From: Onchocerca volvulus
Lineage: Eukaryota; Nematoda; Chromadorea; Rhabditida; Onchocercidae
NCBI GenBank assembly: GCA_000499405.2
Contig: HG738137.1
Location: forward strand, 24,528,202-24,592,201
Length of the DNA: 64,000 bases
Direction of reading: 5' to 3'
Of this stretch, positions 37,179 to 49,260 are shown in pieces. Position numbers and translations under genes: made by a program. The notes beneath the pieces were generated by a model. That model was not told the DNA's origin, ran no database searches, and was given only the letters and a program-made list of their open reading frames with translations. Every line of letters begins with the position of its first letter. Positions within the stretch are counted from its first letter, which is position 1.

Positions 37179-37492
37179 TCATCGTCCAACATCACCAAGA
37201 ATGTCGACATCATTCAAGTTTTTCAGTATATGGTTCACCAGTTCGGCATTATTTCGTTTTCGTTTGATGTATGCATTCTGCACCTAAATTTTGATCATTC
37301 TATCTTTTTCACAAAATTCAAGAAAATGAAAATTATTGTTCAATAAAATTCATAATTTTGACCATTTCTTTATTTTCTTTTTCAAAATAGAAAGAGGTCC
37401 GTTAAGAAATAGCATACATTTGGTTGTTGTTGATCATTTCTTCTTGCCAAACGTGCCAGCAATCGTTCCATTACTTGATCTCTTGGATAAAA
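37179..37492 (-). CDS. pdf-2: Pigment-dispersing-factor neuropeptide precursor PDF-2, two 3' coding exons
   Basis: Precursor of a secreted, amidated neuropeptide acting on the class B receptor PDFR-1 to set locomotory and arousal states. Exons 37418-37492 (25 codons, FYPRDQVMERLLARLARRND then QQQPN) and 37179-37283 (34 codons plus stop) join in phase 0. The second exon has the cleavage site KRKR followed by NNAELVNHILKN, a variable middle, and LGDV-GR-stop. Gly-Arg gives an amidated 22-residue peptide. C. elegans PDF-2 is NNAEVVNHILKN...RLGDV-amide, so this is PDF-2 rather than PDF-1 (SNAELINGL type). The signal-peptide exon is missing from the model. It must lie to the right, ending in phase 0. 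A minus-strand frame starting at 42226 (MEKMIIILLFFISFIGKLQL) is one unproven candidate. Confidence 0.9.
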
Positions 37493-40400
37493 CTGGAATT
37501 TGTATTGTTTAAAAACATCATTATTTTAAAAAACCTTATAATATGATTGTTCTAATTTAACAAAAAATAAAAAATGAAGAATGCAAATAAAATGATTTTG
37601 CAGAAAAACTATCAATTAAACTTATATTTATGAATGCTTGATATCAATTTCTTAATCAAAATTGTACTAATTTGTTAAATTGAAAAATTGATATCTGTTA
37701 CAAAGTAATTTCTTGATTTGTATACATGTATATTATATACAGTATATATATTGTCATGATTTAATGCTACCTAATCAACGATTGATCAGATGCTTTTTTT
37801 TTCAACTTATCATTTTACTGATAATTTCAATGTTTAACGAAGGCGAAAATATCAGCTATTAACTGGATAAGTTAAACTAAACGAGATTTCAGTATTTTAT
37901 TTTAATTTTTAATTTTAAAAAATACCAGAACAAGATTTTTGTTGTTTGGGATGTCGAAACAAGAAAATGTTGGGAATAAAGATGCAAGGCAAAGATAGTA
38001 AAAATATTTCATTCTCCTGTTTATTTGCCGATTAACTGAAATAATAATTCATTATCATTATACTTATTCACTTAAATGTATGAATTTAAATTAGAAAAAG
38101 AAAAAAGAAATTTAAAAACAGAAGTAATTACTGTTTTAGGAAAAAATAACCGTAATTGCTTTCGTTTTTGAAATTACTTTTAACTTTTTTTCAACAAATA
38201 ATAAATGCAATTAACGATTAAAATATATTGTAAAATAAAGCAAATGATTAAAATATACTGTAAAATAAAAAGAAAATTGAAGGAATTATTTAAAATTTTA
38301 AATGAATTCATCAAATAAAATTATTTGAAAAAAAATTGCAATCAAAAGAAAAATTCAAAAAATTTGCAATCAAAATAATATTTATAAAACAAATAATGAG
38401 CCTAAAGAGTTTGAATTAGAATTGATTTTTTCATCATCCTCTAAAGACTTGAAAAAAAAAAAAAGAAATTTTGAAATATTATTTTTTAAGTATACTTTAA
38501 AATCATATAGGAATAAAATTGAAGTAAATGAAAAAATTGAAAATTTTGAAAAATTATTCCCACACTAATCCCGAGAGATTTTTAGCAGAATAACAAAAAG
38601 CAAAGTACAAATAAGCAGGTGAATTTATGTGAAAAATTACAAATAAACAGGCGGAATTTATACTTAAAAATTCATAAGTAAAATAATAAAAAGCACAGAA
38701 TAGTGATAAGAGAATAAATTTTAATTGAATATTGTATCGAAGAATTCAAATGATTAATTTAGTATTGCAAAAAAAAGTGATAACAATGAAAGAGAGAAAA
38801 TTCATTTTTTATGATAATGATATCACTATGAATTGTTAATCGCCCTTAAAATATTTCAAAAACTTAGAAATCATATCATCGAAGAGAAAATGATCGAATA
38901 AGTTAAGATCAAGATGTAGATTTTTAAAAATTTTAAATGAAATTGGAAACACACAGACGATTTCATGTTTTATTGTTTAAGATTAAATGGAATGAATTAT
39001 GCAACAAATTTTTCTGATAAGTTGATTAAAATTCTTTTTAATCACTATTACGTGCGAGAAAATACTGAACAATCATATTTCTGAGTGACATTTGACCTTG
39101 AGTAACACTAATTTTACTTAGGATTGACTGAAACCAACAATGAGAAATGTCATAAGATAATTTTGTTTACAATAACTAAAGATTAAATCTGAAAAATATG
39201 ATAAAAATTATAAATTTTCATTCCACCAAATACAATAATTCTTTAATAAATTTAAATTAATAACTTAGAGCCATAAACTATAATTCAGATTTTTTTCTAA
39301 AAAGTCATAAAAAATAATTAAAACTTACCCAAAGTTAAAATTAACTTTCCGAAAGCTCAGTAACTAATTATTTTTTTATTTTTGTACATTTTTTGCTTCT
39401 GTTTATGACAATAAAATGTGGAAGAATATGAGAGATTCTGGAATTTCGCTGCAAAAATTTGTGTATTTTGCGAATTATTTGTTTATTTCTGAAAAATATG
39501 CATATCGTATAATATAGATGCATTATCGATTTTTTACCTGTTAAAAAAACACCTAAAAATGTTCTTGATTTCTTATCAATCATATATGGATACAACTATG
39601 CTCAAAATTGATTAAGTTCATTTTTGTTGCAAAAAGTTTAATTATTTTATAAGATATTTCTCGATTTTCGTAATAACTTATATTTTATACTTTGGCCAGT
39701 AATTAAATTTAAATTTAACAAAACAATTTCTTAATACATTTTTTTATGCCACAAAATTCTTTATAACCTAATATGTCATTGTTATAGTATATGCTGAATT
39801 AGATCAAAGAATGATTATGAACAATTCGAAAGCAAAGTTTCGAATTATAATGGCAATTAAGATAGAAAAACGAAACTTTTTAGAGTCAAAAAAAATTAAA
39901 CCTAGTAATTAATTATCCAACATTATATTTTACAAAATAAAATAATTAACATTGTTCTAAAGGATTGAATGTTTGCTTTAATTTTGAAGTCTTACATTAT
40001 AATTAATGAAAATTAAAAATTAAAACCGAAAAAGGAATTAAAATTAAATTACATTTCTGTAATTTCGCATAAACTTAATATTCTTGTAATTTTATGTGAT
40101 TAATGATGTAATTTTATATTCGTATAGTTTAATTTTATATTTTAGTGTTCGTGTAATTTTTCTTCGTATCAGAAAAACTATTTTTTTTTCAATTAATTAT
40201 CCAACATTTTACTCCAACCATAAAAACCAAAAAATATATACTAAATTTTGAATTTAAATTTCCATTATCTCTCAATTTGTTTTGTATGAATATATTTATA
40301 AATAAAAGATACAATTTAATTGCCTATTTTTTAAAAATTTTTCTTAATTCTTAAGTGAAAATGATTAAATTGAAAAATAATTGAAAATATTTTTCCCTTC

Positions 40401-40545
40401 TTTTTTTTTTTTCCGAAACAAACAAACTTATTTCTTTATGACGCAAATCTTTTGTCAATATTCTCATAAGTTGTAATTATTTACGATATTTGTTTAATAA
40501 TTATTTCATTTTTTAATACCTTCAAAAACAAAAATGTATTTTCAT
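37493..40545. other. AT-rich stretch upstream of the pdf-2 exons
   Basis: May be intron or 5' flank of pdf-2. No exon with convincing frame and splice sites was found on either strand. A-rich low-complexity sequence dominates. Confidence 0.5.
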
Positions 40546-40815
40546 TCGTTGGAGTTGATACTATTTTTATCAGTGATAGCTGATTACGTCAAACGGTTAT
40601 TTATTAAAGAGTTGAATAAATTAGCTAACAATTATTGTCAACAAGTTAAACTTAAAAATAACTCTTTCAAAGATTAATTTCAATAATTAATGTGAACTAT
40701 GATATTTATAGCATGCCAAATTGTAAGCGTTAATTCTTAAATTGTTTACATCCATAAAATGCTATTGTTATCAGTGATAGTTGATAACATTAGGTGATCA
40801 TTTATCGTTCAGAAA
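40546..40815. repeat. Diverged direct duplication around TTATCAGTGATAG
   Basis: TATTTTTATCAGTGATAGCT at about 40561 recurs as TATTGTTATCAGTGATAGTT at about 40761, each followed by GAT(T/A)AC and a TCATTTAT-like block. Confidence 0.5.
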
Positions 40816-41569
40816 CTTATCATATTCTAATGTTTTTAAACTTGAAACAATGGAAAAATGGAAACAAAAAACGCAAAAAATGAAATAAAAATGGCAAAAA
40901 GGTCGTAAATATTAAAAAAATATCCCATATTATAAGTTACATTTTAATCAAAATTTTCAATTTAAATGTTAAAAGTTAAAAATTCAATGAAAATGAATAT
41001 CGGCTAAATGAATGAAGTAATTAAAATATTTTTCATTTTCCATGCCTGATAATTTTGAATTATATCTTTAATCAGGCTTATTTCGAAAAGAAATAATTCA
41101 TTAAAATATTTTTTCCAAATCTTTTCAGCAAAATATTACCCAGAAAATTCAGTTATATTCTTAAATTTAAATTTCAATAATTAACAATAAATCCAGCGTT
41201 TTTATTTCTGTTTCATTACTTTGGAAAATCATTACTTTTCAAATATTATTTTAATCGGAAATCAAAACAAACCTAATGCTTTTATAACAATGGAGAGTTA
41301 AATTATTTAACAAATATTGTTTTTAATTACCTTTTTCCATGATAATATCATTTATTTACTTACCTGATGATCTCTTTTAGTTGGAATTATTAAAATATCT
41401 AAAATGGCTTATTTTCTTTGTGAACTTTTATATTGGAAATCATTTGGAATATATTTATTAGCTATCATAATTTGAAATGCTAAATATTGTAACGCATTTC
41501 AAATATATATATACATAAAACCTCGTATGAATTATATTCAACAAAAAAAAAAATTAAATTTTTTTTTTT

Positions 41570-41880
41570 TCCAATTTATGTTATGTTAAAATTCAAAAAT
41601 TTGAAATAGAAAATTTGATAATCATCATTTTAAACTTATTAACTACTTTTATCGAATTTTTTTAAAGAAAACTTCTAATTTTCATTTTTTCATCACTTCA
41701 TTTTTCTATTTATACATAAATATGACAAGTTTTTTCAACAAATGGAACTTAACTTTCCTCGTTTTCTTTTTTTTTTATAACGCTATCATTCCTTCAAAAA
41801 TTTGAAACGAAAAATTTGATTAATATTATTTTAAATTTATTAGCTATTTCCTTTTGGAATTTCTTAGTTTTCATTTGTAC
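41570..41880. repeat. Direct duplication, spacing about 215 bp
   Basis: CAAAAATTTGAAA(T/C)(A/G)(G/A)AAAATTTGAT followed by an ATTTTAAA(C/T)TTATTA block occurs at about 41594 and again at about 41798. The open frame in the second copy is not supported as a gene. Confidence 0.5.
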
Positions 41881-42019
41881 TGATTACTTTAGATATTTCA
41901 TTATTATTTTTTTCTTCAAACAAGAAAAAATATTTGTATTAAAATTTAACGATTTTATCATTTATTCACATTTCAAACCATTTCATCAAAATTATATATT
42001 CACTTAAAAATTGAATATT

Positions 42020-42226
42020 TTAATTACTACAATCAAAATTGGAATAATAAACTGAATATTTTCGTTTCAATTTATTAAATACTAGATGCTTATAATTTTC
42101 AGGGATGTTACGAATAATTTTTTCCTTATAAATAAGCAGCACAACTAAAATATTATTCAATGAACAAAGTTGTAATTTTCCGATAAAACTGATAAAAAAT
42201 AATAAAATTATAATCATTTTTTCCAT
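42020..42226 (-). other. Open frame with a signal-peptide-like start; unproven pdf-2 first exon
   Basis: From the ATG at 42226 the minus-strand frame reads MEKMIIILLFFISFIGKLQL followed by CSLNN, a good hydrophobic leader. A CTA|GTATTT junction near 42088 would leave phase 0, which the FYPRDQV exon of pdf-2 requires. Against it: no T-rich acceptor or SL site precedes the ATG, the sequence is AT-rich low complexity, and the intron would be about 4.6 kb. Confidence 0.15.
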
Positions 42227-42489
42227 TTATCACTTTTTCTGAGTTTTGCTTGTTTTTTTTGTTTTTTTTGTTCTTTTTTTTTAATTATCAAAGCTGCAAT
42301 TGCTTTTATTATCTCAATCAAAAAATTTGCTGAAATTTATGCAAATGCTAATCTCTTTACTTTTTGATAAAATTTTTTCAATTTTTCAAAGTTTTATTAA
42401 AAGTAAAATAATGAGTACAGAATTAATAGGAATTAAATTTTGGTTGAAAATTAAAGAAAAAAAAAACTTTGAGAAACAAAATAATTTTT

Positions 42490-42665
42490 ACGTCTACGGC
42501 AATTAACGATCATAATGAACTGCAATAATTAAGATGATAAAATCACTGATTAAAATTTTCTCTCACTTGAATGTCCGGTAATTGACGATGATAATGAATT
42601 TATAATTATTAAAATTGTGAAGTCACAAATTAAAATTTTTCCTCATCTGAAGTACTTTTTGATTT
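42490..42665. repeat. Tandem duplication of about 88 bp
   Basis: CGGCAATTAACGATCATAAT at about 42497 and CGGTAATTGACGATGATAAT at about 42576; both copies end with ATTAAAATTTTTC and CTCA(C/T)(T/C)TGAA. Confidence 0.65.
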
Positions 42666-42929
42666 TTAAGTTGCTGTAATACAGCTATTTTAATTGTTCA
42701 TACTGTATTATCATTAGAAATTATCAGTGTTAAATTAATTTTAAATTTAATTTGAACTTTCCCAATATTTGACTTGCATTTCATAATTAAATCATTTCGC
42801 ATACTTTATAAACTTATTATTTTAAATTAAATTAATACTTCTAATTTCTGTCTGTTCTGAAATATAATATTACCTGTTTACGATTGAACATCGTTTCCAG
42901 CATGATTTTTTTCTCATCATTTTCCAATG

Positions 42930-43165
42930 TTTTTTATAAAAACTTATCACCATCATAATCGCTTTCCAAGTTTTTCAAAGCTCCAAGTTCCTCATTTTCT
43001 CCAACTTAATTACCTTTTGTCGTTTCTAATGACAAAATTTAAAAGAAACTTACCGCCATCAGCATCGCTTCTCAAGTTCTTCGAAGTTCCTCAAAGATTT
43101 TTTTCTTTTCTTATCCAACTTAATCAGCATCTATCTTTTCGAATGATAAAATTTATCAACTCATC
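42930..43165. repeat. Tandem duplication of about 110 bp
   Basis: AACTTATCACCATCATAATC then GCTTTCCAAGTTTTTCAAAG in copy 1 corresponds to AACTTACCGCCATCAGCATC then GCTTCTCAAGTTCTTCGAAG in copy 2. A 93-residue plus-strand open frame spans it but is a repeat by-product. Confidence 0.65.
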
Positions 43166-43517
43166 TGATAATCCTCTCTTTCAGTTAACAAAAAACTTTT
43201 CAACTTGATATGTTTCACTAAATTTTTAGATATAATTAATATAAATAGTATAAATCCATTATCAGTCCATATCAAGAGATTATTGTAAAGAGAATATCTT
43301 GATATTCAGTAACTGATAAGAGGAAAGTTTGAATTTACATGAATTCTGTGTTACTGATTAATTATACATTTGTTGATTACAATATGAAAGGGATAGAAAT
43401 TATTTTAGCAAAAGGTATAAATCAAAAATTAATTCCATATTAATCTACACTAAATACACTAAATATATTAGTTATTTCTAGAATTTCGTTTAAATTATCA
43501 GAATAAGCAAATCAAAA

Positions 43518-43737
43518 ATTACGTTGCATGTAATTGCAAGTTACGCTGCATGACATTGTGCAAATCTTGCAATAAATGAATATTTAAATTATCAAAATAA
43601 CTATTATGCATTTCTTCCTTTTACATTATAAATTGTTATATAACAATATGTCTTATGTATAATTGACAAAACCGTTGAATGCAAGACTTGTATAATGCAT
43701 GCAGCGTAACTTGCAATGCAAGACATGCAACGCGATG
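43518..43737. mobile_element. Foldback element with a 20-bp perfect core
   Basis: ATTGCAAGTTACGCTGCATG (43533-43552) and its exact reverse complement (43698-43717) lie 145 bp apart. The pairing extends imperfectly outward (GTTGCATGTAATT against GACATGCAACGCG) and inward (CATTGTGCAAATCTTGCA against TGCAAGACTTGTATAATG), giving arms of about 55-60 bp. No ORF. No target duplication identified. Confidence 0.6.
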
Positions 43738-46700
43738 CAAGAAAAGTAAGAATGATCAAAGTAGCAGCTAGGCAATTACTATATATAATGGCATTTTGAT
43801 ATTATTTTTCAACAACAACTTATTTGTCCTTTCTCTCTTTCTCTTCTTGGCCAGCCTAGACCTAGGCTATATTCTTAGATGTGTAATTTCTTGGCCAACA
43901 TGCGTTTCTTATTAAATAACACACAGTAACTTTCATCACCTACGCAACCTTCTAGAACTTTCTTGACTTAATTAATTCAAAATAAAATGCATTTTTAAAA
44001 AATATTCTTTATGAGATGATAACTTAATTGAAAATAATCAAAAATGCAAATTGAATTTTAAAAAGTATGAAATTGGAATATGAAATTAGAATCTAACTAT
44101 TTATCTTTTCGAATCTTTTTGAATCAGAAAATTGCAGAAAGTTACAAAATGCAGATTATATTCCATCAATTTCAAATAGTTTATTTCAAAGATTTTCTCG
44201 AAATTCATTTCCGAAAATTTATTGTACCAATTTTGCGATTTTATTATTTTATTCATTTTTATTAATCAAACAAGTTTATAAACTATTTCGTAAAAATTGA
44301 TGACATTTTCCAATATTTAATTGTAAACATTCAAATTCTGTATTTGCATGATAATCGAATTAATAATTATGGAGGATAAATTAATTGATTTTCGTTTAAG
44401 AATATGTTTGTTTTCTTGAAGATTATTATCATTTCAATGCTAATTTGAATTTAATTAATTAATCGATACTTTGATAAAAAAATTTGAAACAGTCTTTAGA
44501 ACAATACATAATCTTTCACGATTCGCTTCAGAAATACAAATCGAAAGCAAAATAAATGAACAAAAATATATTTTACTCAAAATTATAAAATACTCACATT
44601 TTCGAATGCTTTTTTAATTAGCAATTAAAAATTAAAAGAAATTACCTCAAATTTTATATATCTAATAATAATCGAACACGTTTCATTTGAATAAAACTTA
44701 CGTAACTTACGTGTAAATTTTTACCCACTCGTAAATTGCTTATGATAAAGATAATAATGATAACAATTACCGTTTATATTTTGTGCGTAGTGCCAACTAT
44801 AATTAATTATAATTAAATTTTAATTAAATATTCAGTAAATGTTAATTTCAGTTATATGCAAAAATGTGACAGAAAATTATGAATATATATATATATATAT
44901 ATGTACATTTTATAAGTTCTTATTTGTATAAGCATTACTTAATTAAGTCGAATATCATAAAAGTTGAAATAAAATTCAAAAAAAACTAAAATACTATTAA
45001 ATAAAAATCAAATTTCTAAGAATTGCGAAATTCTGAATTACTACGAATAGTTCAAAATCAATACATCTGATTAATTTGAAAAAATTAAAATTAATTGAAT
45101 TTTTTTTTAAAAGAATTATTAATTGGATTTTTTTTTTGAAGTTTATTCCTTTTTACAATTTAATCATTCTTGTAAGTGTTATGTCACTTGTAATAATGAA
45201 GGAAATGAGCAGAATTGAAGTTTTCACAATGATAAATTACTTCGTTTAAAATTCATTGATATATCTAAAAAAAAAAAAAAAAAAAAAAAAGAAAAATAAA
45301 CTTAAAAACAAAAATACTCGAAATTTTAAAATTTAAAATGCATTTTGGTAAAAATATGCATATTGAAGATGTTTTTCTTATTTAGTTAGTTATTTCAAAT
45401 TATATGATCAAAATTTTCGAATAAATTTCAATTTTCCACTACTTGAATTACTTCAAGATTTTTTCCATTATTTCTTGATTAAAAGATTTTTTTCTTGAAT
45501 TAATTCGTTTTGAAAATTCTCGTTGATCTCGAAAAATCGATATTTAATCGCTCAAGAATTGTTAAACATTCAAGTTACAAATTTTCGCCCACAAATATTT
45601 ATCAAATTTCGTTTATTTTTTAAAGTACAATAAAATTTAAATGATTTCCTGATCACAATTTGTCCTTTTTTGTTTTGTTTTGACCTTTTTGTTGATATCA
45701 TAACATTGCGTGTTTTATGCATTTAACTTTTTTTTAAAATGTATTTTTTAATTTTATTTTTCAAGGGAAAGTTTTTCGATTTTTGCAGCAAATATTTTAT
45801 TTTATCACTATTTTATATCGAATTTTATTTCGCTATTTGAATTATTCAAATTATTCAAGACAATGTAATTTGAGTAAAAATTATTCTAATAAGTTAATAA
45901 ATAGATAAGTTCTTTTTTATTTACTTTTAATAACATATATATCTTTCTCTTTCTTTCTCTTTTAGATAAAAAAATAAATTACCGAAATACTTTTTTCAAA
46001 TTCATCGCACAAAATGATAGGATGGGAAGAAAGAAATGGAATTCGAAAATCGAAAAACATTTTAAGTGATAATGGCAATTGACTTTTTATCATTATTCTT
46101 TCCTAATGTTTAAATACTATTTCATTCTTTCTTTTTTTGAAAAAAATGTATATTTGAAAATTTCAAAGAAAAAAAGCAAAGAGAAATGTTCGTTCAATTT
46201 TAATTTTTGATTGCTGAATTTTTTGCTGAATTTCTGAATTTAAATTAATAGATGATTAAAAAAATATATGTAAAAATAAAATGATAAAATAATTTTCATC
46301 GAAAGTTTTTATTTTTGCTCAAAAATTAGCATATAATAGTTGTTGCTGCTTATCATGAATGATAAGTGTACTGATTACATAAGTTTACTCTTTTCTTTCT
46401 TTTTCATTGATAAAATTATGATATTAAATTTAAAAAATTCGACAAAAGTAATAGAACATCAAAAAACGAATCACATAATTTCTAATTTAATTATTAGTTC
46501 CACAGGTATTTTGTACTACTTTTTCCATGAAAATTGATTGAACAAATCGATTATTTGATAATAAACTATCGAATTTTGAGATCAAAATTGTGATCTCTAT
46601 GAAATTTCAACAAATTACATCACTTGTAATTTAATGATTAACAATTTACTCAAAAATATCTATTAATGTCAATTGTGCAATCAAAATATTTGCTAGAAAA

Positions 46701-47249
46701 ATAGAAATATCGTAGTAAAAATTTAAATTAGGCAGAAGAAATCAAAAACATTAATAAGTGATAAATTTCAAATGATAACAGGTGATAAGATCAAATAATT
46801 GATCTACCTATCGAAAGTTGGATAAAGGATATCGAAAATATTTTTGGTTTTCGATTAATTTTATCAATATGTCTATTACTTAAAAACTTTTCCTAAACAT
46901 AAACTTTTGAAAAACACAAAATCATAAATAAAATATAATTTAGTTTAAAAAAAACTGATTTGGCTTTTTTTCGATTTTTGTCTCGTTTTATTATTTAATA
47001 AAGGTTCATGTTTATCTTCAAATTCAAAAATATTTCATTTTTTTGTACTTTTGTCGTTGAAAAAAAAAAGAAAACAAAATAATATCACTAATTATAAAAT
47101 CGAGTGAAATCATAAGAAAAAGAATGAGTGTTAGTTTGAATAAGAGCTTAATTATTTCAATAATTAAGCATTAATTTAACTCATTTTAATTATTTTTTAT
47201 TTCATTTTCTATTCCTTTTCTTTTCCTCTTTTTCTTTTAATAATAATCT
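43738..47249. other. AT-rich stretch without recognised genes
   Basis: Contains a short inverted repeat GCCTAG-AC-CTAGGC at 43854-43867, an (AT)n run at 44885-44903 and poly-A at 45267. No exon candidate. Confidence 0.5.
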
Positions 47250-47486
47250 ACTCGGATACTGTAACCAAAAATGAAAAAACGAAAATAATAAAAACTAAAA
47301 GTTAACTGGAAAAAAGTTTTCATTCGGAAAAATTATCGTATTGATAATTCCACTTGAAATAAGTTGAAACTAGAAGAATTAACCTTCTGCTATCAATCAA
47401 ATGATAAAAGATAACAATTAACTCTGATACTGTAACAAAAAATGAAAAATTAAGAAAAAAAATGAAAATAAAATCTAAAAATTAAG
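47250..47486. repeat. Direct duplication around GATACTGTAAC
   Basis: CTCGGATACTGTAACCAAAA at 47250 and CTCTGATACTGTAACAAAAA at 47422, both followed by ATGAAAA-rich sequence. Confidence 0.5.
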
Positions 47487-49124
47487 CGACAATAAAGAAT
47501 GAAAAATAAATATTGAATAAAAAACGAAAAAAAAAAGCGACCACCAAAGATGCAATTAAACAATTTTTTATCCAAAAAAAATGAACCTTTCCTTTTCGAT
47601 CTCATTAGATTGTAATCAAAAGTTATCTTCAGATCATTTTATTCATCTTGAAATAAAATGTCAAGCAAAATTTGAATTGACAAATGAATTGTGAAAAAGA
47701 GATGAAGCTAATGATGGGACATTTGATACAAAGTCTTGTCAACGAAGGGAAGATGAAAGAAATGGTTAATAAATGATTCCATTAAAAATATCAATTATTT
47801 ATCTCTCAATTTTTGTTTTTTTTTTTTTTCTCTTAAAAAAGAAATTAAAAAAGAAAAATAGAGCATTTATTCAAAAAAATAAATAAATAAATAAATAAAA
47901 AGTAAAAAAATAACAAAAGGAAGAAAAAATAAAGTATCGATTGTCAAAAATAAAAATTTGAAAAAATTTTTTTGCACTAAACTTGCGGACAATTTTTTAT
48001 TCTTTCCGCTTTTGAATATGAATCGAAAAAAAAAAAAAATTGAAAAAAAGAAATTCACTTTTTCTTTTTTATCAAAAAACAAGCAAACAAACAGACAAGA
48101 ATTTGGAAAAGAAAAATGAAAAACTATTCAAAAAAAAAGAAAAAAATGAATATAAATTTGTCAAAAAATAAAAATTGAAATCTCAGACACGATTTTTTGC
48201 GATAAATTCTAACTGAATAATTTCGTATTTTTCCAATTTTAAAGTTGGTGAAGAGAATTTTGCATGTTCTTAACATAATAATTTGAAAATGTTTTTGAAA
48301 AAGTTATTGTTAAAATTTCAAGATTCTTGAAATCGTTCATTTCTATACTTTTCCTATATTTGAAGAGATTCTAAAACCAATTTAGCATCATCAAAGGTTA
48401 ATTTATTTATTATTTCTTGTTTGTTTACCATTTTTCTATTTCTAAAACTTTCGATCAACATCTTTACTTTTATTTTATAACTAAAACGAAAGCATTTTTT
48501 TTTTCATAATTTTGTTAATTCTTGTAAAAATTCGAAAAATTTTTCAATTTGAATTAAAATAACCTCAAATATAAATATACTCTGATTACAAAGGCTGCAA
48601 AATTATCTAATTATAAAAATTGAAAGAATTGAATATATAAATTAAACTTTGCAAACTTTTTCTGATCCATTATTTAATTTAAATTGAAAAATTTTTCGAA
48701 ACTTATAAGAAGAAATGATATGACAATTTACTTGAATTAATATTTCATCATTTTTCAGATAAAAAAAAAAAAGTAAAAGTTGAATTAAACAAGCTATGCG
48801 AAGTTTCATTAATTATAAAAGTAAAAATTTGAATATAAGAAATGATAGAACAATTTTCTTTGCTTTGTTACATTTTGTAAACAAATTTTAAACAAAAAAC
48901 GAAAAAAGAAAAAAAAAAGGAAATGATGAACTTGTATTTCATCATTTTTCGCAATTTTAAAAGCGAAACTTTCGTTTATTCAAATGAATGAATCAATTTT
49001 TATGAAGAAAAAATTAAACCAGAGAATTTAAGTTGAATAATTTTTTTTAGAAAGAAAAATTTCGTTGTGAAAAAGCTGAAATTTGAAGTATCTAACATTT
49101 TAGAAAATTATAAGCTCTATTGAA

Positions 49125-49260
49125 CATCATAAATTTATCAATAAATGATGTCTACAAGTTTACTGATAAATGATATTTACTAGATTTTTGGTCATTGACC
49201 CATAAATTAAGCAATAAATGATGCTCATAGGTTTATTGATAAGTGATACCTACTAACTTT
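49125..49260. repeat. Four tandem units of about 30-35 bp
   Basis: Copies of TTTA(T/C)(T/C)(A/G)ATAAATGATG(C/T)C(T/A)(A/C) at about 49134, 49160, 49210 and 49234, each followed by a TACAAGT/TACTAG-like tail. Confidence 0.55.

Noticed and set aside
40500..40620. Minus-strand LSLIKIVSTPTNENTFLF as a phase-0 exon of pdf-2
   Set aside because: The acceptor is not T-rich, and the sequence belongs to the diverged direct duplication at 40546-40815.
42927..43208. 93-residue plus-strand open frame
   Set aside because: It is made of two tandem 110-bp copies; no start context, splice sites or domain.
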